A DNA stretch of 64,000 bases from Toxoplasma gondii ME49 (Eukaryota > Apicomplexa > Conoidasida > Eucoccidiorida > Sarcocystidae): assembly GCF_000006565.2 (NCBI RefSeq), contig NC_031470.1, forward strand, positions 1,986,954-2,050,953. Reading direction: 5' to 3'. Position 1 is the first letter of the stretch, and each line of letters begins with the position of its first letter. Shown here in pieces: positions 35,493-47,901 of this stretch. Under the pieces are notes generated by a model. It saw nothing but the letters and a program-made list of their open reading frames with translations, ran no database searches and was not told the origin of the DNA. The position numbers were made by a program, and so were the translations under genes.

Positions 35493-38390
35493 CTATAAAT
35501 TTTCTCGATTTTCCTGGTTCGCGTTCTTCTCTGGCTCCGGAGAGACGTTCCGCATCCGCCGGCCCTCGATCGAAGCTCTCTCGGCGCGTTTCAGCTCCTT
35601 CTGGAGCGCTGTGATCGCGTATAAGCCAAGGCTCGTCGAGAGACCCGGGGCCCTGGGCGGCAGCGCTCGCTCCTCGGGGCCTCGTGCGGGGTCTCTGCCA
35701 CATGTGCGGGCCTGGAGGCTCCGCGTGCGGCGTCGCTCTCCTAGGGCCTCTTCGTCCCGCTCATCTCTTTCCTCTCGGCCGCGTCGCGCGTTTTTCGCCC
35801 CCATCGCGCCCGTCACGGCTTCGATGAAGGTCGCCGGTGCGCCGACCGCGAGGGCCTTCGCCTTCAAGTTCGCGGCTGCGCACTCGGCCCAAATTTCGGC
35901 GTGGAACTGGAGGAGCTCAAGGACCTTTTTGTGTGAGGGAAGCGTCAGGCGAGAGAGCACCCACTCGGCCGCCATGCGGTCAGGCAAGCTGCATCCGCTG
36001 CCGGAGAGACCCGTAGCCGCGCTCTTCAGGCCCTGGGACGACAGACCCGCACCCGAGTACCCGGAGGAAGACAGCAGCGTGTCCATCGCGTTGCGGACCT
36101 TCAGCCACTTGTGCAACAGCATAGACTGACAGCGACGGACCAGCCGGCAGCCCGTGGAGGCCCCGGAGGCGATGAAGGCGCGCGTGGCGGCGAGGCGACC
36201 CGCGGGCGACAGCGGAGAGATTTCGGTCGCGGAGAGCTGGGGAAGGAGCGCGATTTGACAGGCGGCCGACGCCACAATCGAGGGCTTGAAGCCGAGACAA
36301 ATGCGGCGGTCCAGTTGGCCCAAACGTACCAGCAATTGCGCAATCAGGCGCGCCATGTCCGGCTCGTTGCTCCCGCTGATGCGCAGGCGCAGGGCGAAGG
36401 GCGACGACGGAGATAGACTCCTCGTCGCGCTTGCCTCGTCTCCGCCCTCGGCGTCTCCGCATAGAGACACCGCGGAGCAGCGACGCGACGACGCAGCCGT
36501 CTCACGCCCGGAAAGCGAGAGTCGGTGGGGGTCCTTCTTCGCCTCGGACTCCCGCCCGACCTCGCCGCTGACCGACGCTCGGCGTCTGGGATCGAGAGGC
36601 GAAAACTTGGACAGTGAGGCCCCACTCTGGACGCGGCCCGGACTCGCGAGTTCCGCCTCCTGACTGTCGTGGCTGCCCTCACAGTCCTCGCGCCGCGGTG
36701 TCCTGGTGTCGAGAACCAATGGCGGCCGCCGTTGGCGCTCGTTCACGTGGGCGAACTGGACCGCAACGTTGAGGAGCGCCTCTGTTAGTTCGGAAATCGG
36801 AGTCACAGACACGTTTCCTGCGGGGGGCACGTGGGAAATGATTTTCCGTTCGATTTGCATCAACTTCTGCTTCAAGACCGTCGCGGAGAGCAGAGACGAG
36901 GTCCAACTCTGGCGCAGCAGTCCAGTGGCTTGCTGCTTCCAGGCTTCCAGGACTGCGGAGTAGTCGTACGCGTGGATAGCCTCGACTCTGTCCGCGAAGC
37001 AGAAGCAGGTGATCGCTATCAGCTGGTTCAGCAGCAGAGTGTTCATCATTGCGCCGCCCCTCTGGCTGCTCCCCGCCAGCGCGCTCAACCCGTGCAGCGG
37101 GTGCATGCGGTGCTCTGCGCTCAAGCCGTACTGCAAGTCATTCTGGTGTACGACATGCATGAAGCGGTCGAAGAGCTGAATCGCGATTGCGACCGTCGCG
37201 GCGGCTCGCGGGCTGAGAGGATCCGAGCCCGGTGTCGTCTTCTTGCTGTCAGGCTTTTGGGACTCGTTCGAAGCCGATGAATTCTGAGTCAGATGGGCCG
37301 CCACTTGGTTCAGGATGCACATGAGCGAGTCGCGGGTCTCCGGCGAGATCCGCTTGCTCGTCGCCGTGTAGTCGGTCGCAGGGTGCGCCTTGTCGGCCTT
37401 GTACGCCGCCTGGTCGTAGCTGAACTGGGCAAGGCGCGAGTTGTGGGTGTTGTCGACTCCAAAGTCCTCGCCGAACGCGTCTGCTGTGTCGCACATGACC
37501 AGCCGGCAACAGTCCACTAGATTCAAAAAGTCGAGACGCGCAGGCAGCGGCCCTGTCGCCTTCGGACCCATGCACGCGCCTTCGCTCCTCGTGCGGAGCG
37601 GGGCGGCCAGAGCATGAGGCGCCTCCGCCGTGTTCGGCGCCTTGTTCTCTGTCTGGACGTCGGCTGGCTCCAGTCCCTTCTTCTCGCTGTCCGCCGGCTT
37701 CACGGTCGCCAGAAGCGCCGCAGCTGGCGACGGAGAAGAACCGCGAGTCGCCGCGGGGACATTCCTCGAAGTCAGACTCAGGACACTCTTGGAGACGCCG
37801 AAAGAGCTGTCTGGGGCGCCTCCAGCCTGTTGAGTTCGACCGCGCGAGACGCTCGGCACGAACGAGAGAGGCGGAGGCGTGATTTTCTCTGGCTGGGGGC
37901 CAAGAGGCCCGTTGGACCCAAAAGCGAATGCAGAGGAGGGGAAAACGTCACCCGCACCCTGCGAATTCGCCTGGACTGGAGCTACACACGGGCGCGAGAC
38001 CAGCTTCTGTTGCTTCGCCGCGCGAACGTCGGACACAGCACATGTCTCAGATCGAAGGGAGGAGGCGCTGACGCCGCTGAGCACCGCGGCCTTCGAGTCG
38101 GCTGCACTCGTGAGCGCTGCCTGACCCTCATGAGAAGCCAAGGAAGAGGAAGAAGCAAGGGTTTGGAGGAATTGGCGCGTGCGCTTCGACGTCGCCGCGG
38201 CCGAAGACTGCGGCAGAAACCGGAAGGACTCGCCGAGACGTTGAGACAGGAAAGACGACGCACTAGCAGTCCGCCGAGAAGTCGACCCCGCGGAGACCAC
38301 AGACCGGCCAAGTCCCGGGGCGGGGCCTGCGGCGGCGACTCCGGCAAGGAGAGCTCCCTGTTGTGGGAGCGAAGTAGTGTTCGGAGACAT
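35493..38390 (-). CDS. Cyclin-fold protein with disordered N-terminus
   Basis: Single-exon frame of 965 aa from ATG 38390; an upstream CCCCAG at 38412 could be an acceptor of a 5' UTR intron. The first 290 residues or so are Ala/Ser-rich and disordered. A cyclin-box-like helical fold follows: RDSLMCILNQVAAHL, then VAIAIQLFDRFMHVV (compare the LAVxYxDRFL helix of cyclins), NTLLLNQLIAITCFCFADRV and LKQKLMQIERKIISHVPP. After a charged insert of about 110 residues, a second helical unit resembles the cyclin C-domain: ARLIAQLLVRLGQLDRRICL, then FKPSIVASAACQIALL and LPSHKKVLELLQFHAEIW. The C-terminus is Arg/Glu-rich. Cyclins activate CDKs; the partner and cell-cycle phase cannot be told. Sequence is divergent, so the class (P/U, H, Y-like) is not assigned. 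Confidence 0.7.
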   Translation of the reverse strand: MSPNTTSLPQQGALLAGVAAAGPAPGLGRSVVSAGSTSRRTASASSFLSQRLGESFRFLPQSSAAATSKRTRQFLQTLASSSSLASHEGQAALTSAADSKAAVLSGVSASSLRSETCAVSDVRAAKQQKLVSRPCVAPVQANSQGAGDVFPSSAFAFGSNGPLGPQPEKITPPPLSFVPSVSRGRTQQAGGAPDSSFGVSKSVLSLTSRNVPAATRGSSPSPAAALLATVKPADSEKKGLEPADVQTENKAPNTAEAPHALAAPLRTRSEGACMGPKATGPLPARLDFLNLVDCCRLVMCDTADAFGEDFGVDNTHNSRLAQFSYDQAAYKADKAHPATDYTATSKRISPETRDSLMCILNQVAAHLTQNSSASNESQKPDSKKTTPGSDPLSPRAAATVAIAIQLFDRFMHVVHQNDLQYGLSAEHRMHPLHGLSALAGSSQRGGAMMNTLLLNQLIAITCFCFADRVEAIHAYDYSAVLEAWKQQATGLLRQSWTSSLLSATVLKQKLMQIERKIISHVPPAGNVSVTPISELTEALLNVAVQFAHVNERQRRPPLVLDTRTPRREDCEGSHDSQEAELASPGRVQSGASLSKFSPLDPRRRASVSGEVGRESEAKKDPHRLSLSGRETAASSRRCSAVSLCGDAEGGDEASATRSLSPSSPFALRLRISGSNEPDMARLIAQLLVRLGQLDRRICLGFKPSIVASAACQIALLPQLSATEISPLSPAGRLAATRAFIASGASTGCRLVRRCQSMLLHKWLKVRNAMDTLLSSSGYSGAGLSSQGLKSAATGLSGSGCSLPDRMAAEWVLSRLTLPSHKKVLELLQFHAEIWAECAAANLKAKALAVGAPATFIEAVTGAMGAKNARRGREERDERDEEALGERRRTRSLQARTCGRDPARGPEERALPPRAPGLSTSLGLYAITALQKELKRAERASIEGRRMRNVSPEPEKNANQENRENL

Positions 38391-41300
38391 TGGAGACAAC
38401 AGAGAAGACTGGGGAAGCAAAAGCAATCCGACGACTCTCGAGACAGATTCTAACGGCCGGGTGCTACGGCGGGTTATCAGGGCAGAGCTACCAGTGGGCG
38501 CTCGAGACAGAAGTCCTGTGGCGACTCTACCAGAAAAGAGACAACTTGAGAAAGAAGACCTTGGTTGAAGCAGATGAAAGACGGGAAACGCAGACCGTTC
38601 CTGGGGAAATGTGCGAGGGGCTCGGGCGCCTGGACGGGAGTCTACCGGGAACTGGGTCGATGCAAACGCCTCAAGAAAAAAGTCCGAAGGGACAAGGGAG
38701 GCGGAAACACGTGTGGTTTGTTCCCACGAGGATGGCTATACAACAAGTCCGTCGAGCGTTGAGAGCGGGCACAAAAACACCCCACCCCCCTTTGGGGTCA
38801 GGCCTTGTTCTAATACATCGTTGTAAGCCGAACGAGATGCAGCCAGAACAGGAACCAGAACAAGGGAGAGACAAGACGTCAGCCCCTTGTTGGCTCTTGA
38901 CTCGCAGGAGGTCGGCAGACAAATGAACAGGCGGCCAAAACACGCTGCGCTTAGCTTGCAGCGACTGCACAACAAAAGTGCAAGTCTGGGCCCACGGTGC
39001 GATGGAGTCGGTTTCGCAGTGGCGGTGAACGGGACGTCGTCGAGAATCGAGGAAAACAATTGCTACGATCCACCAGAAAAGTCGGAGACAAGAGAGGCAA
39101 GACGAGATGGGCGTGGCATCCGACTTACGTCTCAACGACTACCTACACAAAGGTTCCCGCAGCCAGAAGGAAAGGCACGGTTTGCCAAAGACAGTAACTT
39201 TCAGAGACAAGTAGCAAGAGAAAAGATAGTCTTATGCGTCCAAGCGAGCAAAGACATGGCAAGACAGTCATGACACATTCGTTTCCTTGACAAGACATGT
39301 ATACACGCAGGGCATTCTGACCACCAACTGCGGGTATGAGCGTCCACGCAGCGAGCGTTGATGGACGGACGGGTTTTTCGTTGCTGGAATGTTGCAGAAA
39401 GCCGCAGTGTCGGGTGCCTAAAAGCCACCAAAACATCAAAAACAAAGCGATTCAAATGCCACTGAGTTCCGAAAATGCACTTTGCCGATCTGATGACTGT
39501 GCCAATTGCGTTCGTTTGTGGCAGACACCTATTGCAGTGTATGTACTGTTGGGACAAGCGTTCCAGGGAACCTTGCGCAGCTACTTTGTTGGGTTTGAAC
39601 ATCCGCGTGAAGTTCACGTGCACTACGGTGACTCAGGGCCTCGTAACAGAGATCATTTTGTGTCGACATTGGACTTTATACTCTGCTGCTGTATTTGCGA
39701 CCGCGTTCCGGGGAAAAGGGGCACTGCGAAAGGCACTAACCTCCTCCCCCCTACCCCCGTGCTGGCGGGATCGGGCAGAGAACCAGACACACAGATAACA
39801 CCAAAAATGTCGGTATCACGCATTGTTCAGGCGACATATTGCCATCAAACACATTTCCTCGATGTGGACACTAATGCAAATGCATTTCCGTCGGCGGAAT
39901 CAGCTGCAGGCCGTTAGGGGCGTCTTGCTGATCCTTCGACCGGCGCGCCCGTTGGCGGGACAGCGGCTGAAGCGGGGCACCAGGCAAATTGCAGAAAGGA
40001 GGGAGGGAAGGGACGCACATTCGACAATCAAATGGCCAAAAAGTCACGCTTTCGAGACAAAAAGGACTGCCCCGAAGTTGATTCAATCGACTTACGTGGA
40101 TGTGTGGCAGGAAATAAAGCTGTTTCCGTAGTCGCAGCAACGGAGTCGGAGACCAATGTGCAGAAAATTGCAGATAGGCTGGCGCCTCTCTCCCGCGGCA
40201 CAAGGATCCGTGGCCAATCGCCAAGCCGCTTTCCGCAGACGACCGCTGGGGGAGACGAGGTAGAAAGGCACTGGAAACGACGTGTGAATTCCGAAGAAAC
40301 GTTTTCCTTTCGGAAGAAGGGACAGCTGAGCGCGGGGGAGGAGAAAAAGATTCCAACGAAGCAGCAGAGGGCCACGGCGGGATAACACACAGAAAGATGA
40401 CAGAGGGAGGGCGATCTCGTGTGGTGTCCCAGCTGTTCGCGGGGGATGGAGGGTGGTTTACTCGCCGTGATGTCTTCTCCCGCTGTGTTGTGTGCGCTGT
40501 GTTTCGATGGAGAGTTGTTATCTACGGAGGCTGTCTACACAATTTCACCACGTACCCAAAGAAACGCAAAGGCGGCCAAAATACGGAATGCAGTGACAGA
40601 ACAAAGCTACAGACGACACGCACAAAAGTTTGACTTAGCATACAGACCTTAGGCAGGGCGGAAAACACGTCGTTTTCTTGGAAAGATTTTCCGCCTCAAC
40701 ACACAATGCAATGGACAAGACAGCTCGCTGACCTGAGGCTGTCAGTGAAATATCTTCAGGCGAATAACCCAGTCAGCGATACAAAACTCGGTTTTTTGAC
40801 ACGAAGTACAAGCATGTACGGACAAGAAAAAGATGACTTTCTCGAAAGGAAAACCACCCGATAGACGGAAAATTCCGAAAAGTAAGAGAAACTTATGGCA
40901 CGAACGGACGCGATGAAAAGCGATCGATGACGATAGATGTGTTGTAGGATAATCCCTGAAGGTGAGTACGTTTATGCACCCTGGGAAGCCACCCAAGCGA
41001 TCAGGTCAAGAGGGAATGGGAGAGAAGCCGGTAAGCGCAAAGGCACATCGTCGTTAGAGTTCACCAGTCTACAGCAGTCCCCTTTGCACCGCTTACGCCG
41101 TTATTCCGGCACTGACCTCCCTCACCTTTCGCTTTTTGATGAAGAGACTTGCCATTCGAAAAAACGAGGCCGTCCAATTCTGTGAGGTGCCGCAGCATAA
41201 TCTGGGCGCCGTGGCCTGACAGGCAAAAAAGCCGCTTTTTCAAACGGGACAGTTGAGTCGTTGCGGGGTAGGGAGAGCACTTCCGGATGAAGCGTCCAAA

Positions 41301-43823
41301 ACGGTGCCCGTCATCTTCCGTTACAGGCAAATAAGCGCCCATCCTTGTACAGCCGTTTGCAGTTAATGGGGTCTTCGGACGAGGTTCGAATGGACGCACG
41401 AAGCAATGCCACCTTTTTGGCCACTCCTCTTTCTGTGAAAAGCCGCACTCCGTATGTGAGGCTTTTTCAGGGTGGTTTGTGGGAGAGCGAATGCCAGTAG
41501 TTGAATGTCAGCATAATATGGAAAGCTATCATGTTTTTCATCCTCGTTATGAAATTCGTTAGTGCAATGGAAAGGTACATTTGACCCTGCTGAAGGAGGC
41601 AAGTCCTACATGTTGTTCCATATTGACTGTCGGAATCACCACCGGGTTCTGCGAATAAGAAAGAGCAAAAGCAGTGTACGCGGCGAGCAGTGATTTTGTT
41701 TATTGAACACTGTGTGTGAATTTTTCGCTCGAGTAACTGAATCGGCTTCCGCAGTTGAAGATTCTACGAAAAAGCCTGACAAGCTCGGACGCGACAGAAG
41801 AAAAGTTCCCCTGTTGCCGCAACAACAACAGTGCCTGTGGTCCACGGCTGAGACGTTCACAAAAACTCCCCTGAAAAGAATCGTCGAAGTCGCCTGTTTA
41901 ATTACGCGTCAGTGGAATGCCAATGTGTTAGCGGAATGAACTGGTTTCGTACAACGAGATAAACTATTCGTGACAAATCCTGCCGGAGCACTAAATGACT
42001 GCAACTCTCAGCATGTTTTGTTGTATTCCGAAACCTAGGAAAAATCACGAGTTCGCATGGTTACTCTCAACCATAAAATACATTCATCAAAACCGGCTGT
42101 TTCTTACGGTTGAAACACATGTTGACTTCACCCTGGCAGGGTCGAGAAAACCCAGAACTTTTTTCCATATAGAGCGGTTTCGGTGTGCAGCTTGATCTGT
42201 CTCATTCTACAGCTAGAATAGCTGTGTACACTCTTTGTGACAATAAATACCCCTCTGTATTTGATGCCTCAATGGTTCGAAGAATGACCGCGTCTCGGAA
42301 TAACCTGCCCAACCTCCGCATGCATGAAAATACATAGAACCACGATGTAATGTAATAATAAAAAACACACTACCCTTACAGTTACTTCAGCAGCGACTTC
42401 GTTCAAGCAGTCTTTTTTCTCTACCGACGTCGCCCCATCTGTCTACTGCTCAAACAGACGGAATCTGTTCCTTCACAGACAGCTTTACAGGAGCACGCAA
42501 CCTGCGACCGTCGTTAGTCTGCACTGTAGTCTACCGGAAAACCACCGTGTACTTCTGCATGTATATAAATTTGTGACTCACCGCTCGGAGGTAGCTCTCA
42601 CATCGGCAGCATTTCCTCTTTCCACAGAAAGCTGCGATAGCATGATGTTCTTTCGTATTTGGTTTTAACGGCCAAGCAACAGTTGAAAACATGGGATGAG
42701 CATCGATGAGATTCACGCGTCGCATAGCATACGGCAGCACCTTCGGGTGTGCAAATTACGGATCTTGCCTTCTCCGGCATGCGCTTGGAAGCACAGTTTT
42801 TTGATTTTGTCGCCACGTTTTTGTATATGTGCATACATTCTCGACCGTAAGCTACCAGGAGTGCAGCGCAGCCACTCAGCGCGTGCACATATAATGCTGG
42901 TGACCTGACAAGTGATTGACTCCGGAACACATTATAAAAAAAAACTGGTCAGATACACTGGTGACCGCGATAAGGACGTTGTCGTAGATTGAACGACAGT
43001 CAAAGCAAAGTGGATCTTCACGCTGTTGAACCGAGTGTTGTGGAATGGACTTCTCACAAGAAAAGCCGAGCTGCCCGGCGTCACTCGAGAATCCTAAGAC
43101 GGGGCAGAAGATTCTCGGGGAGGTTTCGGCTAACTCGGAAAGTCTCAAGACAAAAGAGAGCTTGAGAAGCGAATGCCACCACGTGCTGCGGAGTCCTTAA
43201 CAACAGGCAGAATGATCCCTCGTGGCCATGGGTGTGCGCACCACAAAAAACGTGCTAGTGAAACGGTAGACGTTTCACGGTAACACCGGGCAGAAAGTCG
43301 AATGCCCTCGTTCACAGCCTTCGAAAAAGCTAGTTTTTTTCTAGAGTAGGTCGACGCCGTTTACGAGTCTTTCTTTCGACGCGTTAACCCGGTTGGTTCT
43401 TCTTCCCAGTGCTAGTCTGTGCGGAATACACGGATCGGAGTCTCGTTGGCAGGGCGCCTGCTTGGTGACATGATGAACGCTTTCCACGCCTGGTCAGTTG
43501 CCAGTTCCGATTGTTGAGTCTAGTCCTGCGGAGAGCATCCTTCTTTTCTTTTAGCAATCTGCTGGGTGACAGCCGCAGGAGGAGCTCCAACGCCTTTGAT
43601 CCACATGGCGGTTTGAAAAACATCGTTGGCCTACGGAGAAACGGTCACACATTAGAATCAGGCAAGATATAAACACCATTTTTGACGGTGAGATGTTCCG
43701 CTGTGTTTCCACTCCAGTATATCAACGCATATATATATATATATATGTATATATGTACATGTACATGCATGTATATATATATGCACATCAGCTGGGGGTT
43801 TCCTTGCATTTCATTTGTCGGAA
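38391..43823. other. Intergenic region between two minus-strand genes
   Basis: About 5.4 kb upstream of the cyclin-like gene, presumably its promoter and 5' UTR, plus the 3' UTR of the next gene. The 193-codon plus frame at 39336-39917 has no domain signal and no splice context. No RNA gene or transposon was recognised. Confidence 0.55.
43728..43792. repeat. TA-rich microsatellite
   Basis: Alternating TA runs are interrupted by GTACATGTACATGCATG. It lies just downstream of the membrane protein stop codon, likely in its 3' UTR. Confidence 0.85.
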
Positions 43824-44996
43824 CTACGTCTGATACAACCACCGACCAAGACGTTCGTTTTCAGCGCGGTTTCTTGAGTCCTCGACACATGACTCTCGGC
43901 TAGTCTTTAAGGATGAGTACGTGCACAGTCCAGAGGATTTTTGGATCGGTAGCGCGTTCCGTCGTTCGCCTAGTTCGACAGGAAGAAATTTGCTTACATC
44001 CGCTAGATTACACGACTTTTTCATCCAAGTCCACGTGCATCCCAGAGCCACCGTCAGCGCTGCAGCAGGGAGAAGGAAGAGCTGAGCGAGTTCGGAAATG
44101 GTGAAAAGTTCTGTGGGACGTGGACACGCTCCTGTCTGGTTTCCTTCGCAGTCGTCTTCATCATCAAAAGCACTGCTCCATCCTCTTTTGTTCCTCCGCT
44201 GTTCGTGCATTAGCACTGCATACGGATTTGCCGCTGTTTCAGGGACCACGTGAAGCTGGCAATCGCCGTCAGACTTGCGGCCCGCTTTTTGCTGACACTC
44301 GCTACTCTTTCCACTGCTACTTGCTACTACGCCTCCAGCAGAAGACGCGCTAGGCTCTTCAGAAGGAAGCTGCACAGTGCGACTAACAGATTCCCCCAAC
44401 CACGCGGCCGGAGTCCCGTCTCCTTGCTCTTTTGAAGAAGCCTGAAAAAGCGGACTTTCGACGCGACACAGATCTTGTTCCGTGCGTGTCAGCGAAGAAT
44501 AGAGGAGTTCAGAAGGGCGAGGTGGTAGCGACGAAACAGAAGACACAGGCACTTGGGACAGGGGCAGACCATCCGAGGATGCATGCTGTAGAGCTACTAC
44601 GGGGGATGTCTTGGCAACGGGAGGAATATGAGGAGAAAACCTCGATTCTATACAGGAGGCGTCCCTGAAACACCCGGAGCTTCGGGCTTGGTTTTTTATA
44701 GCGGCCATTCGAGCTCGAAAAGTGAGGGACGCGACAACGCCGCCGAACACGCCCCCCGAAAGGAAAAGCACGGGCAGCGTCCAGGCACCGCAGCTGTCTT
44801 TGAGAGAAGTCAAACAAGTCCGTAAGTGACCTTCAAGAGTCAACAGTCCCTTGACAAAGACCGAGGGAGAAACATTTTGTGTTTCCGTCTTAAGCGACCG
44901 GAAAACCCTCGGCTCACACATCTCGTCCAGGGGCCGCGGACCTCCGGAAGCACCTCCCTGCTCAAAAACCGCCATCCCGACGACCGCAAGTGGCAT
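43824..44996 (-). CDS. Hypothetical protein with two hydrophobic segments
   Basis: No family recognised. An uninterrupted frame of 390 aa runs from ATG 44996. Residues about 72-93 form a hydrophobic, Gly-rich helix (LPVLFLSGGVFGGVVASLTF). The middle 180 residues are Ser/Pro-rich and probably disordered. A second hydrophobic segment (LFLLPAAALTVALGCTWTW) lies near residues 300-318, followed by a charged tail. There is no cleavable signal peptide. It could be an integral membrane protein of an internal membrane. Codon and residue use resemble neighbouring genes. The gene is divergent from the GOST-like gene, about 5 kb away. A terminal intron cannot be excluded. Confidence 0.65.
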   Translation of the reverse strand: MPLAVVGMAVFEQGGASGGPRPLDEMCEPRVFRSLKTETQNVSPSVFVKGLLTLEGHLRTCLTSLKDSCGAWTLPVLFLSGGVFGGVVASLTFRARMAAIKNQARSSGCFRDASCIESRFSPHIPPVAKTSPVVALQHASSDGLPLSQVPVSSVSSLPPRPSELLYSSLTRTEQDLCRVESPLFQASSKEQGDGTPAAWLGESVSRTVQLPSEEPSASSAGGVVASSSGKSSECQQKAGRKSDGDCQLHVVPETAANPYAVLMHEQRRNKRGWSSAFDDEDDCEGNQTGACPRPTELFTISELAQLFLLPAAALTVALGCTWTWMKKSCNLADVSKFLPVELGERRNALPIQKSSGLCTYSSLKTSRESCVEDSRNRAENERLGRWLYQT

Positions 44997-46084
44997 TCAC
45001 ATACGCCAAGGAAATTCGCCAATTCGAATTCGGAGTAGGCGGAGCAACGTCCACAGAAGCGTCCCTCATCTCCAGGGACGCCCCAAAAACCAACTGCCGT
45101 GCGAAAACCCGGAGAGAAAGGCTGCAGCAAGACAGGGGTACGCGTTCCTACACTTTGCCCGCAGGTTTGATCAAAGCTTTTTTGGGGACCGCGAAAAAGG
45201 TAAGTGTTCCGACACGCAGACAATGAAGAAACTTTCACCGGCTGAAAAAACTCTTTCGGGGAACCTGTGAAATCTACAAGTGTACCCGCTGACCAGTCCG
45301 GTTGAGAAGAACGGGAAAAGACGATACTGTGGATCTTCTGTCACCTTTCGTCGGTGGCTTAGAGTCAGACCACTCCGTTGTGCCTCAGTGTTTGCCTTCT
45401 CCCACTTTTCACCTGTCTCGCGACCTCGTGTGCACGCTTTCTCTTCCCGTCGCTTCAAGGAAACAGGAACAACACACCCAAACGGTCTCTGTCCTGAGTT
45501 TTTTCCCGACCTAAAAAACGCACTGTCGTGAGGTCACGCAGACTCACACAGAACTGAGAGACCGACAACACTACACAGGGTTAGGCTGGACGCGACAAGA
45601 AACCTGGCAGAGGAAGGAACAACTTGGACATGATAAATCTGCAACGGATGAAAGAATTTCCTGTGGTTCTCGCTCTTTCTGCCGTTGAGCAGCGGTGGTT
45701 CTCGCGCACAGTAGCGAACCGAGAAAGCCCGAGACTCAGTAACAAGAAAACGCTAGAGCAGTTCGGGTTCTCCTGCGGCATACAAACACACACGCATGAA
45801 GTTGAATCTTGCTGGAAGCAAGACATTCGCAGAACGGTTTTTTTGCGGGACGGGGGGAAAGTGACAAACCGCTATGTTTAAAAGACTTGTCACACTGAGA
45901 AAGCGCGCAAAATGCCAACATGTCCAGGACGTCGCAACGGTGAGCTCAAATGCAAGGCGAAACTTCAGACTTCCTGCTCAGAAGAACCGACACGCTGCGT
46001 CCTGGGAATATGTAAAAAATTCGAGGAACTCGGAAAGCCACCAGAAAACCAAGGACATGTTGAGAGGCAAGCGGTGTGCTGATT

Positions 46085-46102
46085 GCATGCGCATGCGCAT
46101 GC
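46085..46102. promoter_or_regulatory. Overlapping GCATGC motifs (candidate ApiAP2 site)
   Basis: TGCATGCGCATGCGCATGC contains three overlapping GCATGC palindromes. TGCATGC-type motifs are known binding sites of AP2-family regulators and enriched in apicomplexan promoters. It is 1.1 kb upstream of the 44996 start and 4 kb from the 50120 start, so the target is uncertain. Confidence 0.4.
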
Positions 46103-46297
46103 GGTGTCGAAGCCCCGCGGATTCCCAATTGTTTTCTCGTGGCTTCACGCAAAACAACAGACGCTCTACTTGTTCCACCACCTATTCATACTCTACTTGT
46201 CAGACATTAAGAATGTATGCAGCACGGGACATCACAACGTCACGCGACGAAGGGTCTCAGATTACTCCGATTATCTGTGTTATTAATACACAATGTT

Positions 46298-46346
46298 CAA
46301 TTGGATCCTTTTGTGTATGCCCCAATTGGATCTTTTTGTGTATGCC
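46298..46346. repeat. Tandem duplication of about 24 bp
   Basis: CAATTGGATC(C/T)TTTTGTGTATGCC occurs twice in direct succession with one difference, in intergenic DNA. Confidence 0.9.
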
Positions 46347-47874
46347 AGGTACACATAGTCGGTTAACTCTGTTTACCTGCTTGCGCACCGCTTCTCTGAA
46401 AGTGGATCACGCTCGCTGCGCATCTAAGAGAAGGAATCAAGCGATCCGCGTAGTTGATGGGAGGAGGGTGCACACTATTACACAGTAAGAATCTGCATTC
46501 CAGCTCGAGTGATTTCTAGTACTTGTACGTCTGCCTATCTCCTCAACATACACTGAAAAGAAGCAAAGGATGACCAAGAATACGTTGGCAGTCTGATGGT
46601 TAGCAGGAGTATGCACCAGAGCAGGCAGCTGAGGTTCAAGGAACGAACATGAAGCCAGTTACTACGCAGTTTCATCTTTGTTTACTATCAACAATAAAAA
46701 TGCAGCAATCGTTCTTTCTTGTCGTCTTAAGAAAATCGCTTTTGAATCTGAAGGATGCCGCGCACGACCATACCCAAGCGAATGCTGTCTTTGGTTGCTT
46801 GATCGCAGCGGGTCCGATGGCGGATTTTTGCCAAAGTCTCTTTCGCGAGCAGGGTGTCGGGAGCGCTGTCTTCCTGCTCTCGTTTCCGTTTTGTGTTTCT
46901 TTCTTTTGTCGGGATCTCTACAGCAGGAGGGGTGAATGAAGTCTATCAATACAGCGAAAGACGGCTTCTTTCGAACTCTCGCGGGAAAACGGATGGTCGA
47001 TGACGCGATTTTTAGCGGCCGCCGAGGATTTATGGATGTTCAGACAAAGCATACGCTGCAGTCGAAGTCGTGAAGCGTTTTCTTTGTACACCACAAATTC
47101 ACCCACCGAAAACGAGAGGTGTCGGCTGCATGAGAAATGCACTAAAGAAGCTGCATACACATTTCTAGGGGGCACGCCAGGCAAAACCATGTCGAACATT
47201 CTGAAAGACTGCGCACATTGCCCGTCTTGACATGTAGAACGAAACCGTGTCAGAAATCCCTCTTCGTCCTTTGCTGCCCTCTCTCCGGTGATTTCTCCCT
47301 AAATAACACGGCCGAAACGAGTGCATCTGCACTCTGCACCTGACCACCTCCGGTCCTGTCCCCATTTTGATGTACATACCTGTGAGCACACTCCGCCTGA
47401 GGCAAAAGTTGCGGAAGCGAATAGCCTCCGATGTAAGAAAAGGTGACGTTCCGTAGCCGACACGGAATTGTGTCTCAGAAGAGAACTTGCCATGTGCGAG
47501 CAACGCAGGGAGTTGCCTCTTGAAGCAGATTCTTCCGTTCCTGTTGCGGTGCTGTACCCTCCCAATCACACCTGAAACAGACTCTCGACTGCACTTAGCC
47601 TTCACGAGGGATGCGCAAAAAACAATAGCGATACACTGTGAGTTGCGGCAGGTTCTGATTGAAGACTTTTTTGGCATACTCTGCGACACTATTGCCCCTT
47701 CACACTCTGGGCACGTACGCATGTACATACTTTTGTGGAGCACTGACCAACTGACGTCGCTTCTACCTTGTCTTTCCCTGCACCTTCACACATGCAAATC
47801 TATGTAGTACCATTCAAGTGTATGTACATGTTGTTGGGAACAATTTTGCAGGCAGACATAAGCGACCATACAAA

Positions 47875-47901
47875 GATATATATATATATATATACATATA
47901 T
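47875..47901. repeat. TA microsatellite
   Basis: Run of alternating TA of about 20 bases followed by CATATATG, in intergenic DNA. Confidence 0.85.

Noticed and set aside
45874..46488. 204-codon plus-strand open frame
   Set aside because: Arg/Cys/Thr-rich random-looking composition, contains the GCATGC cluster and the tandem duplication, no splice support.
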